A stretch of 64,000 bases of DNA from Crocinitomicaceae bacterium (GCA_030833845.1 JAURGK010000001.1:1-64000), one strand, 5' to 3'. Shown: positions 44,433 to 54,782, counted from the stretch's first letter. The notes: generated by a model not told the origin, from the sequence alone. Numbers and translations are program-made.

Positions 44433-45610
44433 TGCATAGCAATTGATAGCATGGCACGGATACCAATTTGCAAAGCCTGCTCATCGATATCAAATTTTGG
44501 ATGATGCACCGCATGTACAATCCCTTTTTGAGCATTACCTGTGCCTAAACGAAATAAACATATTGGTCTATGTTGGCCATAAAATGCAAAATCTTCGGCC
44601 GTCATGCGCAAATCGAGTTCATGGATATTGTCTGCGCCAAATTCTTGACTTAGTATTCCTTTGACTTTTTCTGTAAGAACCGGGTCATTATTTAAAAAAG
44701 GATAACCTTCATTGAAATTCAAATGAATCTTAGCGCCAAAAGACGCCGCCACCTGTTGGGCTGTTTGGGCAAGGATGGTTTTTGCTTTGGCACGCCAAGT
44801 TTCGTTCATGGTGCGGAATGTACCTTTGATGCTTGCCGAACTTGCCACAACATTGGTACTACCCAAAGCCTCAAATCTACCAAATGTAAGTACCTGTGGA
44901 ACCTCATCTGGGCACAAAGCCAATATTTGTTGCTTGCTTTGTTGCATCCAAGACATGCCAATGTCAATAGGATTGACAAAACGATCTACCAATGCTCCAT
45001 GACCACCCACACCTTCAATTTCTACATGTATTTCATCGCTAGAGGCCATATAGAAGCCCGATTTGATACCTAACTGACCCACAGGTAATTCTGGATAAAC
45101 ATGAAGGGCAATAAGTTGCTCAACGGGTGGATTTTCGAGCACACCAGCTTTGATCATTAGACTTGCTCCTCCTGGATTTTGTTCCTCACCGGGTTGAAAA
45201 ATGAGTTTGATGGGGCGTTTAAGTTGCTCGGCTGAAGCATGCAGCATCACTGCTGTTCCAAGTAAAATACTGGTATGAACATCATGACCACATGCGTGCA
45301 TCCAACCTGGCACTTGACTCTTGTAGGGCACGTCGTTTTGTTCTTCAATAGGTAAGGCATCTAAATCGGCTCGGAGCGCCAAACAGGGCATGTCTAAAGG
45401 ATGGTGCTTGGCTGCTATTCTAGCCACAATACCGGTTTTGGCAACATTTTTCTGATGTTCAATTCCGTATTTTGCAAGAATTTGACTCACATAATTCATG
45501 GTATTATGCTCCTCAAATGAAGGTTCTGGATGCATGTGCAGGTACCTCCGCCATTGGCGAACCTCTTCAACAAATGCTTGAAAAGTGGGATTTTCCATCT
45601 TAAAATTCAT
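44429..45610 (-). CDS. M20-family amidohydrolase
   Basis: 393 residues. Metal ligands appear in HACGHDVH, FQPGEEQNPGG and ALHVYPELPVG, with ADLDALPIEE as the other conserved block and RMTAEDFAFYG near the end. These match the N-acyl-amino acid/hippurate amidohydrolase group, which deacylates N-acyl amino acids. The start overlaps the TauE gene stop by 11 bases; a second ATG four codons later is possible. Confidence 0.9.
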   Translation of the reverse strand: MNFKMENPTFQAFVEEVRQWRRYLHMHPEPSFEEHNTMNYVSQILAKYGIEHQKNVAKTGIVARIAAKHHPLDMPCLALRADLDALPIEEQNDVPYKSQVPGWMHACGHDVHTSILLGTAVMLHASAEQLKRPIKLIFQPGEEQNPGGASLMIKAGVLENPPVEQLIALHVYPELPVGQLGIKSGFYMASSDEIHVEIEGVGGHGALVDRFVNPIDIGMSWMQQSKQQILALCPDEVPQVLTFGRFEALGSTNVVASSASIKGTFRTMNETWRAKAKTILAQTAQQVAASFGAKIHLNFNEGYPFLNNDPVLTEKVKGILSQEFGADNIHELDLRMTAEDFAFYGQHRPICLFRLGTGNAQKGIVHAVHHPKFDIDEQALQIGIRAMLSIAMQ

Positions 45611-45995
45611 TTTGTTTGAGGCCTTGATAACCCGAAAGCATCATTTGTATGGACACATAGGCCATTAACAAACCAAAGATCAACTTTATCCAAGCCTCAG
45701 GCAAACGCAAAGTGATTTTTGATCCCACAAAAGCGCCAATGATAAAAGTAGTGGCGATAACCAATCCAAAACGCCAATTGACGTTTCCTGTTTTCCAGTA
45801 ATTGAATACAGCAAGCACCAAAACTGGCAATGAAAGGATAAATAAGGAGGTGCCTTGAGCTTGGTGTTGTGAAAGCCCAAGTAAAAAGACCAGGGCAGGT
45901 ACAATCACTACTCCTCCACCAATACCAACCAAACCGCTTAGCATACCAGCGGCCAATCCAATGAAAGTAAGTATAATGAGGGTTTGAAATGTCAT
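45600..45995 (-). CDS. TauE/SafE-family membrane protein, half length
   Basis: The first 50 residues have the family motif GMLSGLVGIGGGVVIVPAL, followed by HQAQGTSLFI and KTGNVNWR. At about 131 residues it is half the usual 250, with about four helices, so it may pair with itself. Such short members are seen in Bacteroidota. Anion transport (sulfite, sulfonate-type) is the family theme; substrate unknown. The start at MTFQ is favoured by a -7 box just upstream. Confidence 0.8.
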   Translation of the reverse strand: MTFQTLIILTFIGLAAGMLSGLVGIGGGVVIVPALVFLLGLSQHQAQGTSLFILSLPVLVLAVFNYWKTGNVNWRFGLVIATTFIIGAFVGSKITLRLPEAWIKLIFGLLMAYVSIQMMLSGYQGLKQNEF

Positions 45996-46001
45996 AAAGA
46001 A

Positions 46002-46009
46002 CAAATGTA
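46002..46009 (-). promoter_or_regulatory. Putative -7 box before the TauE-like gene
   Basis: TACATTTG on the minus strand, 6 bases before the ATG at 45995. It overlaps a TTG that would be the longer start. Confidence 0.4.
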
Positions 46010-46031
46010 AAAGAAATCTAATAAAGAAGAC

Positions 46032-46997
46032 TTAGTCTATCAACAGATTACAACCTCGAATATCCGTTGCCGCTAATCGTCCTTCAAGTTTGAAGCCTTC
46101 ACTGGTCAGTCGGCCTAGATCATCGGTTTGAATAAAGGCGCAACTGTTTTGGTTGGCCAGATCTATGATATTGACCCCTCCTTTTTGTCCAAATGGTACT
46201 TCAGTGAAGGGGTCGTAAACATCCCTGATACGAATTTGCATCCAAGGAGGACAACTAAAAGTTTGATGATCTACACTGTATGCCTGCGACAATAATTCTG
46301 TCATGCCATATTCAGAGTATATTCTCTCTAGACCAAAACCTTTTTGCAAAGCCGCGTGTAGTGCTTCTTTTGATAATTCTTCCCTACGGCCTTTCATACC
46401 ACCAGTTTCAAGAACGATCGCTTTGGACAAATTGAGCTGTGCAGCAGCTAAATCTAACAATGCATAAGAAACTCCAAAAACAAAAGGCCTCTTACCTGAG
46501 CTAAGTGCAGCAGCCACAACTTGACTGACTTCTTTTGGATCAGGGGCATAAAATCCGCAAAGAGAGGAGCCACTTTTGTGGATGAGCTGATCGAGCATGT
46601 AAATCAAACTAGAATCACCATTTTCTAGATAGGAAGGCAAGAGTGCAATGAAAACAAAATCAGACACGGGTCCAAAAACATTTTCAAACCCCTGTGACAA
46701 GGAATCATTGTACCAATTTAAATCTGTGACAAAATGGCGGCTGCGCTCCTGCCCTGTAGTTCCGCTAGATAAAAATACTTTTTGAACAAGGGCACTTTCT
46801 GTCTTGACCTCGTGACTTTTGAAAAAAGAAATAGGTAAGAACGGTATTTCTGCCAATTGTCGCGGACGAGGGCGACTTAACGTGTCGACAAATTGTCGGT
46901 AAATTGGATTGGAGGCATATTGTTTGTCATAGGTATCGAGTGCAAAACTTTCAAAGTTGTGCGTGTTGATTTGTTGCAGAAAATCTAATGGTCTCAC
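46032..46997 (-). CDS. LuxE-like acyl-protein synthetase/acyltransferase
   Basis: 321 residues with an AMP-binding-like core: KVFLSSGTTGQERSRHFV, ALLPSYLENGDSSLIYM, VLETGGMKGRREELS and YSEYGMTELLSQ, all LuxE/paaK-like. LuxE activates fatty acids in bacterial luminescence, but no luxC/luxD partner is nearby, so this orphan version may use another acyl acceptor. It starts at GTG, with a -7 box ending 5 bases upstream. Confidence 0.82.
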   Translation of the reverse strand: MRPLDFLQQINTHNFESFALDTYDKQYASNPIYRQFVDTLSRPRPRQLAEIPFLPISFFKSHEVKTESALVQKVFLSSGTTGQERSRHFVTDLNWYNDSLSQGFENVFGPVSDFVFIALLPSYLENGDSSLIYMLDQLIHKSGSSLCGFYAPDPKEVSQVVAAALSSGKRPFVFGVSYALLDLAAAQLNLSKAIVLETGGMKGRREELSKEALHAALQKGFGLERIYSEYGMTELLSQAYSVDHQTFSCPPWMQIRIRDVYDPFTEVPFGQKGGVNIIDLANQNSCAFIQTDDLGRLTSEGFKLEGRLAATDIRGCNLLID

Positions 46998-47001
46998 AAT
47001 A

Positions 47002-47009
47002 CAAAGTTA
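47002..47009 (-). promoter_or_regulatory. Putative -7 box before the LuxE-like gene
   Basis: TAACTTTG on the minus strand. Predicted transcription start coincides with the GTG start codon, so this may be leaderless. Confidence 0.4.
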
Positions 47010-47041
47010 GAACAACAGGAACCTAAATGCGAATTATTGGG

Positions 47042-47049
47042 TAATTTTG
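47042..47049 (+). promoter_or_regulatory. Putative -7 box of hemH
   Basis: TAATTTTG, 33 bases before the ATG at 47083. It overlaps the TTG that begins the longest open frame, which is therefore unlikely to be the start. Confidence 0.45.
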
Positions 47050-47082
47050 AACAAAGAAAATTCCAAGTTGTTGGTCCTTAAT

Positions 47083-48108
47083 ATGAAAAAAACCGGTGTT
47101 TTACTCATCCAACTCGGCACGCCAGACTCTCCAAAAGTTTCAGATGTTCGCAGTTACTTATCACAATTCCTCAATGACCCGCGCGTTATTGACATCCCCT
47201 GGCTGCTTAGAAAAATTCTTGTCAACGGGGTAATTGTTCCATTTCGTGCACCCAAGTCAGCAAAGGTCTATAAAGAATTGTGGGAGCTCTCTGAAGGCCA
47301 ATCACCGTTGCTTACGCATAGCCAAAAATTAAAAGAATTGCTCCAAGATGAATTCCAGCAACAAAATATCACTTTTGAACTGGCAATGCGCTATAAAAAC
47401 CCGTCTTTGGAAACGGTTTTAGAACGCATGCGCTTGGCCAATTATGACCGCATTATTATCCTACCCCTTTTTCCTCAGTATGCCTCTGCCTCCTCGGGAT
47501 CGGCAATTGAAAAAGCAATGCAAATTATAAGCAAATGGTGGGTCATTCCACAAATTCAAATAATTAGCCAATTCTATGACAATAGCGGTTATATAGATTC
47601 GATTATTGACAATGCCAAACAATTCGATTTGGCCGCCTACGATCACATACTTTTTTCATACCATGGTTTACCCGAACGCCAAGTGGATAAAGTTTATGAA
47701 GGTACAGACCTCTGTCAAGATCAGCCCTGTGAAACCACGATCAATGAGGAAAATAAATTTTGCTACAAGGCCACTTGCTATGCCACAACGCGCCTCATTG
47801 CAGCAGGCCTTGGATTAAGTGAAGACCAATACACTGTATGTTTTCAATCTCGACTTGATAAAAAGTGGCTCACCCCTTTTTCAGATAAGGTTGTTGAAGA
47901 ATGGGGGAAGAAAGGCGCCAAGAAATTATTAGTTTTCAGCCCTGCTTTTGTTGCCGATTGTCTTGAAACGCTCATTGAAATTGGTGACGAATATCAAGAA
48001 ATCTTTGAGTCTTTTGGAGGTGAGAAAGTGCAGCTTGTACCGAGTTCAAATACTCATCCTGCATTTGTTCAGGGTTTGAAACAAATCATTGAAAAACAGC
48101 TCGTCTAA
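47083..48108 (+). CDS. hemH: Ferrochelatase
   Basis: Inserts iron into protoporphyrin IX to give heme. From the chosen ATG it has 341 residues. Motifs: GVLLIQLGTPDSP, RYKNPSLETVL, LPLFPQYASASSGSA, FSYHGLPERQ (active-site His) and CFQSRLDKKWLTPF, then SPAFVADCLETLIEIGDEY. The region is full length and uninterrupted. Confidence 0.96.
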   Translation: MKKTGVLLIQLGTPDSPKVSDVRSYLSQFLNDPRVIDIPWLLRKILVNGVIVPFRAPKSAKVYKELWELSEGQSPLLTHSQKLKELLQDEFQQQNITFELAMRYKNPSLETVLERMRLANYDRIIILPLFPQYASASSGSAIEKAMQIISKWWVIPQIQIISQFYDNSGYIDSIIDNAKQFDLAAYDHILFSYHGLPERQVDKVYEGTDLCQDQPCETTINEENKFCYKATCYATTRLIAAGLGLSEDQYTVCFQSRLDKKWLTPFSDKVVEEWGKKGAKKLLVFSPAFVADCLETLIEIGDEYQEIFESFGGEKVQLVPSSNTHPAFVQGLKQIIEKQLV

Positions 48109-48111
48109 TAC

Positions 48112-48142
48112 TTGACTCGCTCCAATAAACAACGTACCTTTG
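48112..48142 (+). promoter_or_regulatory. Promoter of ahcY
   Basis: TTG at 48112-48114, a 20-base spacer and TACCTTTG at 48135-48142. Both boxes fit the Bacteroidota primary sigma consensus. Predicted leader is about 20 bases. Confidence 0.65.
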
Positions 48143-48165
48143 CAACTCATTTGTTGAATTAAATT

Positions 48166-49476
48166 ATGAATCAAACAGAAAAAACCCTTTACAAGGTAAA
48201 AGACATCAGTCTTGCTGACTGGGGTCGTAAAGAAATTAAATTGGCTGAAGCCGAAATGCCAGGCCTGATGGCTTTGCGTGAAGAATACGGTCAAAATAAG
48301 CCTTTGGCAGGTGCGCGCATTGCAGGTTGCCTACACATGACTATACAAACAGCTGTATTAATTGAAACACTTGTAGAACTTGGCGCAGAGGTGACTTGGT
48401 CTTCATGTAACATTTTCTCTACTCAAGACCACGCCGCCGCCGCAATTGCAGCAGCAGGCATTCCAGTTTTTGCATGGAAAGGTATGAACGAAGAAGAATT
48501 TGACTGGTGTATAGAACAAACTCTTTTTGCTTTTGAAGATGGTAAAGCTCTAAACATGATCCTTGACGATGGGGGTGACCTTACCAACATGGTATTCGAT
48601 CGTTTTCCTGAACTCACTAAAGACATCAAAGGTCTTTCTGAAGAAACCACAACTGGTGTGCACAGACTCTACGAACGCATGAAAAATGGCACACTTGTGA
48701 TGCCAGCAATCAATGTAAATGATTCTGTTACTAAGTCAAAATTTGACAACAAATACGGTTGTAAAGAATCATTGGTAGATGCCATTCGCAGAGCAACTGA
48801 TGTCATGATGGCAGGTAAAGTTGCCATTGTATGCGGTTATGGTGATGTTGGAAAAGGATCAGCTGCCTCACTGAAAGGAGCCGGTGCACGAGTAATTGTC
48901 ACTGAAATTGATCCAATTTGTGCACTCCAAGCAGCAATGGATGGTTTTGAGGTCAAACCGCTAGATAAGGTCATTCATTTAGCTGACATTATCGTAACGG
49001 CAACTGGAAACAAGAGTATTGTTGTTGGACGTCACTTTGAATCGATGAAAGACAAAACGATCGTTTGTAACATCGGGCATTTTGACAACGAAATTGATAT
49101 GGCTTGGCTCAACAGCACCTACGGAGCTTCGAAAATGGAAATCAAACCTCAGGTTGATTTATACAACGTTAAAGGCAATGATATTATTGTCTTAGCCGAA
49201 GGTCGTTTGGTAAATCTAGGATGTGCTACAGGCCACCCATCATTTGTAATGTCTAATTCATTTACAAACCAAACTTTAGCGCAAATCGAACTTTGGAATA
49301 ACAGTGCTAATTATGCCAATGAGGTCTATACCTTACCAAAACACCTCGATGAAAAAGTAGCGCGCTTGCACTTGTCTAAAATTGGCGTTGAGCTTGAAAC
49401 ACTCTCCAACGAACAGGCTGATTATATCGGAGTAACGGTAGAAGGGCCATTCAAACCAGAGCACTATCGCTACTAA
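48166..49476 (+). CDS. ahcY: S-adenosylhomocysteine hydrolase
   Basis: Splits S-adenosylhomocysteine to adenosine and homocysteine. The 436 residues include [54 protein letters not shown] (catalytic Lys-Asp) and the NAD loop [18 protein letters not shown]. The C-terminal FKPEHYRY is the family ending. It has its own promoter and a terminator just downstream. Confidence 0.98.
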   Translation: MNQTEKTLYKVKDISLADWGRKEIKLAEAEMPGLMALREEYGQNKPLAGARIAGCLHMTIQTAVLIETLVELGAEVTWSSCNIFSTQDHAAAAIAAAGIPVFAWKGMNEEEFDWCIEQTLFAFEDGKALNMILDDGGDLTNMVFDRFPELTKDIKGLSEETTTGVHRLYERMKNGTLVMPAINVNDSVTKSKFDNKYGCKESLVDAIRRATDVMMAGKVAIVCGYGDVGKGSAASLKGAGARVIVTEIDPICALQAAMDGFEVKPLDKVIHLADIIVTATGNKSIVVGRHFESMKDKTIVCNIGHFDNEIDMAWLNSTYGASKMEIKPQVDLYNVKGNDIIVLAEGRLVNLGCATGHPSFVMSNSFTNQTLAQIELWNNSANYANEVYTLPKHLDEKVARLHLSKIGVELETLSNEQADYIGVTVEGPFKPEHYRY

Positions 49477-49517
49477 AAATTAATAACCGTATCCAATTCA
49501 ATAATTTGGATTTTCAT

Positions 49518-49548
49518 AAAAAAGGCGAGCAATGCTCGCCTTTTTTAT
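49518..49548. terminator. Bidirectional rho-independent terminator
   Basis: Stem AAAAAAGGCGAGC/GCTCGCCTTTTTT with a 3-base AAT loop, between the ahcY stop and the stop of the convergent outer-membrane protein gene. Confidence 0.9.
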
Positions 49549-49564
49549 GACCTCAATTTGTTCC

Positions 49565-50185
49565 TTAGATTCTATAAGTAAAGGCCAATTGTAACAAAGG
49601 GCCTCCTACCCCAATTTCGCCACCAATAGCGTAATTGTACTGAAAAAAATACCGAAAACCATAACAAGCCCGGATGGAAATGGGTAAGTTAATTTGATTA
49701 GGATCATTGTTTTGATCTATCAATTGGCCGTTTTCAAATACTTTGCGCCATCTTTGATTGCCACCAACAGCCAAACCTATATATTGGTCAAGATTAGGAT
49801 CGCGCGAATACACATGCATGTCTAATCTAAATTGGGGACGGAATTGTCTTTTTTGAATCAAGTAGTCTGTTGTATTGGCCTGCCATGCTCCATTGAAAAA
49901 CACACTGTCCGTTTTTGACACCCGACCATTGGCTGCACTATAAATAAAATCTAGGCCTATGCTGATATCGTCTGCAGCCATGTACATCAATCTCAACCCT
50001 GAAGGCGCAAGCCCCTTGTAATCAAAATTGCCATAGCTTGCATAGGGTTCTGAAAGCGGCATTCCTGAACCTAAGAAATTGGGATAGCCGGTGTAAGCAT
50101 TTAATAAAACACTTCCCCTATAAACACCTTGAGCCTGCCCGATTAAAACAGACAAGCTCAAGAATATAAACATCAAGATTTTCAT
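49565..50185 (-). CDS. Putative outer-membrane beta-barrel protein
   Basis: 206 residues with a signal peptide (MKILMFIFLSLSVLIGQAQ). Alternating strands such as LRLMYMAADDISIGLDFIY and FRPQFRLDMHVYSRD, and a final strand LLQLAFTYRI ending in an aromatic-X pattern, suggest a small 8- to 10-strand barrel. No family name can be given. It lies 30 bases after the aconitase gene. Confidence 0.7.
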   Translation of the reverse strand: MKILMFIFLSLSVLIGQAQGVYRGSVLLNAYTGYPNFLGSGMPLSEPYASYGNFDYKGLAPSGLRLMYMAADDISIGLDFIYSAANGRVSKTDSVFFNGAWQANTTDYLIQKRQFRPQFRLDMHVYSRDPNLDQYIGLAVGGNQRWRKVFENGQLIDQNNDPNQINLPISIRACYGFRYFFQYNYAIGGEIGVGGPLLQLAFTYRI

Positions 50186-50215
50186 TATAACTGAGCTTTT
50201 GGCTTGGCTAGATCA

Positions 50216-52483
50216 TTAGGCCTCCATCATCTTAATTAAATTCAAAGCAGATCCTGCCTTGAACCATTCTATTTGAGAAGCGTTGTAGGTATGATTTACC
50301 AAGATATCCTCAGAAGTACCATTCTGATGATGAATGCGTATTGTAAGTTGCTTTTCCGGTGCAAAATCTTTTAAATCCATAAAATCAAAGGTGTCATCCT
50401 CTAGAATTTTATCGTAATCGGCCTCGTTTGCAAAGGTTAGACCAAGCATTCCTTGTTTCTTGAGGTTGGTTTCGTGGATGCGTGCAAAAGATTTAACGAG
50501 TACAGCACGCACGCCAAGATGACGCGGCTCCATAGCAGCATGCTCTCTTGATGATCCTTCACCGTAATTGTGGTCACCGACAACAATCGAAGGAATTCCA
50601 GCGGCCTTGTAGGCCCTTTGCACAGCCGGTACTTCGCCATATTCACCCGTAAGCTGGTTTTTTACCTTATTGGCCTGGCCATTGAAAGCATTTTCAGCAC
50701 CAATAAGCATGTTGTTTGAAATATTATCCAAGTGGCCTCTGTAGCGTAACCATGGACCTGCCATTGAAATATGATCTGTCGTACATTTACCTTTGGCTTT
50801 GATGAGCAATCGCGCACCTGAAATATTTTGGCCATCCCATGAAGGGAAATTTTCAAGTAACTGCAGACGCTGTGAGTCTGAGGCAACCACTACCTCTACG
50901 CTACTTCCATCAGCTGCAGGTGCTTGATAACCGTTGTCTTCTACTGCGAATCCTTTGGTTGGTAATTCGTCACCTTGAGGAGCTTGTAATTTTATCTGTT
51001 CCCCTTTATCGTTGGTAAGCGTGTCGGTAAGTGGATTGAATCCGAGATCACCGGCAATGGCCAATGCAGCCACCATTTCTGGACTTGTCACAAAAGCATG
51101 TGTATTGGGATTGCCATCAGCACGTTTTGAGAAATTACGGTTAAATGAATGTACAATGGTATTCTTCTCTTGTCTCTCTGCTCCCTCTCTAGCCCATTGT
51201 CCGATGCACGGACCACATGCATTGGTAAATACTTTAGTACCCATCTTTTCAAAATCTGCTAAAATACCATCGCGATCTGCAGTATAGCGCACTTGTTCAG
51301 AGCCCGGATTGATTCCAAATTCAGCTTTTGGTGTAATACCTTGATCCACAGCTTGCTTGACGATAGAGGCCGCTCTTGCGAGGTCTTCGTAGGACGAGTT
51401 CGTACATGAACCTATTAATCCCCACTCTACTTGAAGTGGCCAGCCATTAGCTTGGGCTTCTTCTTTCATTTTTGATACGGGAGTACCACGGTCTGGAGTG
51501 AATGGACCATTGATGTGTGGTTCAAGCTCACTTAAATTGATTTCAATAAGTTGATCGAAATATTTTTCAGGATCAGCATAAACTTCAGGGTCACCAGTAA
51601 GGTGAGCTGCAATGGCGTCGGCAGCCGTTACTACTTCTTGACGTCCTGTGGCAATTAAATAACGACGCATAGATTCATCGTAGCCAAAGGTAGAGGTAGT
51701 TGCGCCAATTTCTGCTCCCATATTACATATAGTACCTTTTCCAGTACAAGACAAAGACAAGGCGCCTTCGCCAAAATATTCAACAATAGCACCCGTACCT
51801 CCCTTAACCGTAAGAATGTCGGCAACTTTTAGAATCACATCTTTGGCAGAGGTCCAACCATTTAACTGGCCTGTGAGTTTGACACCGATCAATTTTGGAA
51901 ATTTCAATTCCCAAGCCATGCCAGCCATTACATCTACGGCATCTGCACCTCCTACTCCAATGGCTACCATTCCCAATCCACCAGCATTCACAGTATGCGA
52001 ATCTGTTCCGATCATCATTCCACCTGGAAATGCATAATTTTCTAGCACCACTTGGTGAATAATTCCAGCACCTGGTTTCCAAAAACCGATGCCGTATTTA
52101 TTTGAGATGGAAGATAAGAAGTTAAAGACTTCATTGTTCTGATTCAATGACTCCTGCAAGTCTTTACTGGCGCCAACTCTGGCCAAAATAAGGTGATCGG
52201 CATGAACAGTTGATGGAACTGCCACACGTTTTTTACCTGCCTGCATGAATTGAAGAAGTGCCATCTGGGCAGTTGCATCCTGCATAGCAACACGGTCTGG
52301 AGCGAAATCAACATAAGACTTACCACGCTCAAATGCAGTGCTGGCCTCTCCATCCCAAAGATGGGCATAGAGAATCTTTTCAGATAAGGTGAGCGGTCGG
52401 CCTACTACTTTACGTGCCGCAGCAATTCGAGATGGATAACGTTCATAAACGCGTTGAATCATGTCGAGGTCAAAAACTTTCAT
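50216..52483 (-). CDS. acn: Aconitate hydratase (mitochondrial-type)
   Basis: Isomerises citrate to isocitrate. From the ATG at [12 protein letters not shown] it has 755 residues. Fe-S ligands: Cys in [13 protein letters not shown] and in [10 protein letters not shown]. Others: [36 protein letters not shown] and [17 protein letters not shown] (substrate arginine loop). It is closer to eukaryotic ACO2-like enzymes than to E. coli AcnA or AcnB in length. Confidence 0.96.
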   Translation of the reverse strand: MKVFDLDMIQRVYERYPSRIAAARKVVGRPLTLSEKILYAHLWDGEASTAFERGKSYVDFAPDRVAMQDATAQMALLQFMQAGKKRVAVPSTVHADHLILARVGASKDLQESLNQNNEVFNFLSSISNKYGIGFWKPGAGIIHQVVLENYAFPGGMMIGTDSHTVNAGGLGMVAIGVGGADAVDVMAGMAWELKFPKLIGVKLTGQLNGWTSAKDVILKVADILTVKGGTGAIVEYFGEGALSLSCTGKGTICNMGAEIGATTSTFGYDESMRRYLIATGRQEVVTAADAIAAHLTGDPEVYADPEKYFDQLIEINLSELEPHINGPFTPDRGTPVSKMKEEAQANGWPLQVEWGLIGSCTNSSYEDLARAASIVKQAVDQGITPKAEFGINPGSEQVRYTADRDGILADFEKMGTKVFTNACGPCIGQWAREGAERQEKNTIVHSFNRNFSKRADGNPNTHAFVTSPEMVAALAIAGDLGFNPLTDTLTNDKGEQIKLQAPQGDELPTKGFAVEDNGYQAPAADGSSVEVVVASDSQRLQLLENFPSWDGQNISGARLLIKAKGKCTTDHISMAGPWLRYRGHLDNISNNMLIGAENAFNGQANKVKNQLTGEYGEVPAVQRAYKAAGIPSIVVGDHNYGEGSSREHAAMEPRHLGVRAVLVKSFARIHETNLKKQGMLGLTFANEADYDKILEDDTFDFMDLKDFAPEKQLTIRIHHQNGTSEDILVNHTYNASQIEWFKAGSALNLIKMMEA

Positions 52484-52510
52484 AGTGCTTGTATAGAATT
52501 TAATGCGCGT

Positions 52511-52518
52511 CAAATTTA
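52511..52518 (-). promoter_or_regulatory. Putative -7 box of the aconitase gene
   Basis: TAAATTTG on the minus strand; predicted leader about 24 bases. Confidence 0.35.
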
Positions 52519-52553
52519 CGGATTTTATACTATTTTCTCGCTTACAAAAGAGT

Positions 52554-52561
52554 TAAATTTG
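52554..52561 (+). promoter_or_regulatory. Putative -7 box of the CoA-transferase gene
   Basis: TAAATTTG ends 8 bases before the ATG; predicted leader is only about 4 bases. Confidence 0.35.
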
Positions 52562-52568
52562 TAGGCAC

Positions 52569-53639
52569 ATGGACACCAATTTTTTTAAGGATTTGCGCAT
52601 CATCGATATTTCGACAGTACTAGCCGGACCCTCAGTGGGTACTTTTTTTGCCGAACTTGGCGCAAAGGTTATCAAGATTGAGCATCCGATTCACGGCGAT
52701 GTAACAAACACTTGGCGCTTAGATTCAGAGTTGAACATGGATTTTAAAAGCGCCTATTATGCGAGCGTAAATTACAAGAAAGAAATTCTAAAATTGGACT
52801 TGTGCCTCGATTCTGACTACCACTTATTTTCCAAAACGCTCAAAGATGCAGACATACTGCTATTGAACTTCAAGAAAGGCGACGACTCTAAATTAAAGGT
52901 TCGGCCTAAGGATCTTTGGGCAATCAACCCAGGGCTCATTATCGGAAAAATTAGCGGATTTGGTTCAGAAAATGACCGCATCGCTTATGACTTGATTTTG
53001 CAAGCTGAATCTGGTTTTATGGCCATGAACGGCACCAAAGAAAGTGGACCAACAAAAATGCCAGTTGCACTCATAGATATCTTGGCAGCTCACCAGCTCA
53101 AAGAAGGTCTCTTACTAGCCTTGCTCAAAAGACAACCAAACAAAGGGCAATTGGTATCTGTCTCACTTTACGATGCGGCAATCAGTAGCTTAGCCAACCA
53201 AGCTTCCAACTATCTAATGCAGGGACACATTCCACAACGTATCGGTAGCTTACATCCAAATATTGCACCATACGGCGAAATCTTTCACACCCAGGATCAG
53301 CAATCAATAACTTTTGCTATTGGCTCCAATACACATTTCAAGAAACTCGTGTCTTTACTTCACATGCCTGAACTGGCAAACGACGCGCATTTTAAAACAA
53401 ATATGCTCAGGGTGAAAAACCGTCATAAACTTCAACCTTTGCTGCAACAAAGTATTGGTGAAATGAGCTGTGCATCCTTGCTCGATGCCTTGATTGAACA
53501 AAATGTGCCCGTGGCTCAAATTAAAAATTTGGATACTGTATTTAACGACGCACAGGCTCAAGCACTAGTTAAAACTGAAGAGGTGAATGGTCAGCATACC
53601 AAGCGGGTAAGTCAAATCGCTTTTAAATTTGAACAATGA
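52569..53639 (+). CDS. CaiB/BaiF (family III) CoA-transferase
   Basis: 356 residues. Family blocks: RIIDISTVLAGPSVGTFFAELGAKVIKIE, LLLNFKKGDDSKLKV and YDLILQAESGFMAMNG with the catalytic Asp. Moves CoA between organic acids; substrates are unknown. The stop overlaps the GNAT gene by 4 bases. Confidence 0.88.
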   Translation: MDTNFFKDLRIIDISTVLAGPSVGTFFAELGAKVIKIEHPIHGDVTNTWRLDSELNMDFKSAYYASVNYKKEILKLDLCLDSDYHLFSKTLKDADILLLNFKKGDDSKLKVRPKDLWAINPGLIIGKISGFGSENDRIAYDLILQAESGFMAMNGTKESGPTKMPVALIDILAAHQLKEGLLLALLKRQPNKGQLVSVSLYDAAISSLANQASNYLMQGHIPQRIGSLHPNIAPYGEIFHTQDQQSITFAIGSNTHFKKLVSLLHMPELANDAHFKTNMLRVKNRHKLQPLLQQSIGEMSCASLLDALIEQNVPVAQIKNLDTVFNDAQAQALVKTEEVNGQHTKRVSQIAFKFEQ

Positions 53640-54064
53640 TCAGAGCCCCTCAGAACCAATTGGAATGGCAAGCATATTATGATCTAAGATATAAAATCTT
53701 ACGTGAACCTTGGGGACAACCCAAAGGATCTGAACAAACCCCCGATGAAAGCGAACATCAGCATTTTGCATATTTTGATTCGCTCGGAAATGTACAAGGA
53801 GTTGGCCGCCTCGATAAAAGCGATGCCAAAACATTTCAAATCCGATTTATGGCAGTAAATGATGCTGTGCAGCGAAATGGAATTGGCTCAGAGCTTATTG
53901 AAGAAATGCAGCTTGTAGCAAAGCGTGAAGGGTCCGAAAAAATTATTCTTCATGCCAGAGAAAATGCCATTCATTTTTACCAAAAACTCGGGTATCGAAT
54001 GCATGAAAAATCTCATCTACTCTTTGGTCAAATACAACATTATTTGATGATAAAAAATTTCTAA
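53636..54064 (+). CDS. GNAT-family N-acetyltransferase
   Basis: 142 residues with the acetyl-CoA-binding pattern QIRFMAVNDAVQRNGIGSELIEEM (about 70-92) and ILHARENAIHFYQKLGYR. Substrate unknown. It is in a run with the CoA-transferase and a TrmH-type methyltransferase, separated by 1 base from the latter. Confidence 0.85.
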   Translation: MIRAPQNQLEWQAYYDLRYKILREPWGQPKGSEQTPDESEHQHFAYFDSLGNVQGVGRLDKSDAKTFQIRFMAVNDAVQRNGIGSELIEEMQLVAKREGSEKIILHARENAIHFYQKLGYRMHEKSHLLFGQIQHYLMIKNF

Positions 54065-54065
54065 G

Positions 54066-54746
54066 ATGACAGAAGATGAATACGTACTTTTAGAATTCTA
54101 CAAAATAATTACCCCTCATAAAGTAGCACTTTTCGACAAAATTGCTCCAGAGCGCAGCAAGCACATCGTGGTTGCTATGGAAAACATTCAGCAAGACCAC
54201 AATGCCTCTGCGGTCATGCGCACTATGGATTGTCTTGGTTTTCAAGAATTGCACCTCATTGAAAAGAACAACAATTATCATTTTCAACGAGATATCGCTT
54301 TGGGAGCAGCCAGGTGGATCGATGTTCTACAACATCAAAATGATCTAGAACCAACGCTTGATGCCATTGTAGCGCTGAAAAAACAAGGATATCAAATCAT
54401 TGCAACCTCACCCCATATCCAGGCTTGCACCCCTCAAGACCTTCCTTTACAACAGCCGATTGCACTTTTCTTTGGGGCAGAAAAACACGGTATTTCGGAG
54501 GTGCTCAAAACAAATGCTGATGCCTTTTTACACATTCCTATGCATGGATTTACGGAAAGCTTCAATTTGTCGGTAACGGTTGCTATGACCCTGCATGCTT
54601 TGCGCATGCGACTGCAAGCCTCCGAAATAGAATGGTTATTGACAACAAATGAACAAACCAAGCTTAAAATAAATTGGTGTGAACGCATTCTCAATGGAGG
54701 ACCACAATTGGCTGAAAAATTTCGTTCTGAATTCAAAAAAGATTGA
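54066..54746 (+). CDS. TrmH-family tRNA/rRNA 2-prime-O-methyltransferase
   Basis: 226 residues of the SpoU/TrmH class. Motif 1 NIQQDHNASAVMRTMDCLGF, motif 2 ALFFGAEKHGISE and motif 3 LHIPMHGFTESFNLSVTVAMTL make the knot. It is probably the tRNA Gm18 enzyme or a close paralogue. A -7 box begins right after the stop codon, for the next gene. Confidence 0.87.
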   Translation: MTEDEYVLLEFYKIITPHKVALFDKIAPERSKHIVVAMENIQQDHNASAVMRTMDCLGFQELHLIEKNNNYHFQRDIALGAARWIDVLQHQNDLEPTLDAIVALKKQGYQIIATSPHIQACTPQDLPLQQPIALFFGAEKHGISEVLKTNADAFLHIPMHGFTESFNLSVTVAMTLHALRMRLQASEIEWLLTTNEQTKLKINWCERILNGGPQLAEKFRSEFKKD

Positions 54747-54754
54747 TATCTTTG
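54747..54754 (+). promoter_or_regulatory. Putative -7 box of the bTHX gene
   Basis: TATCTTTG immediately after the TrmH stop codon; predicted leader about 25 bases. Confidence 0.45.
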
Positions 54755-54782
54755 AGAGTATACGTATCATAAACAAACACTT

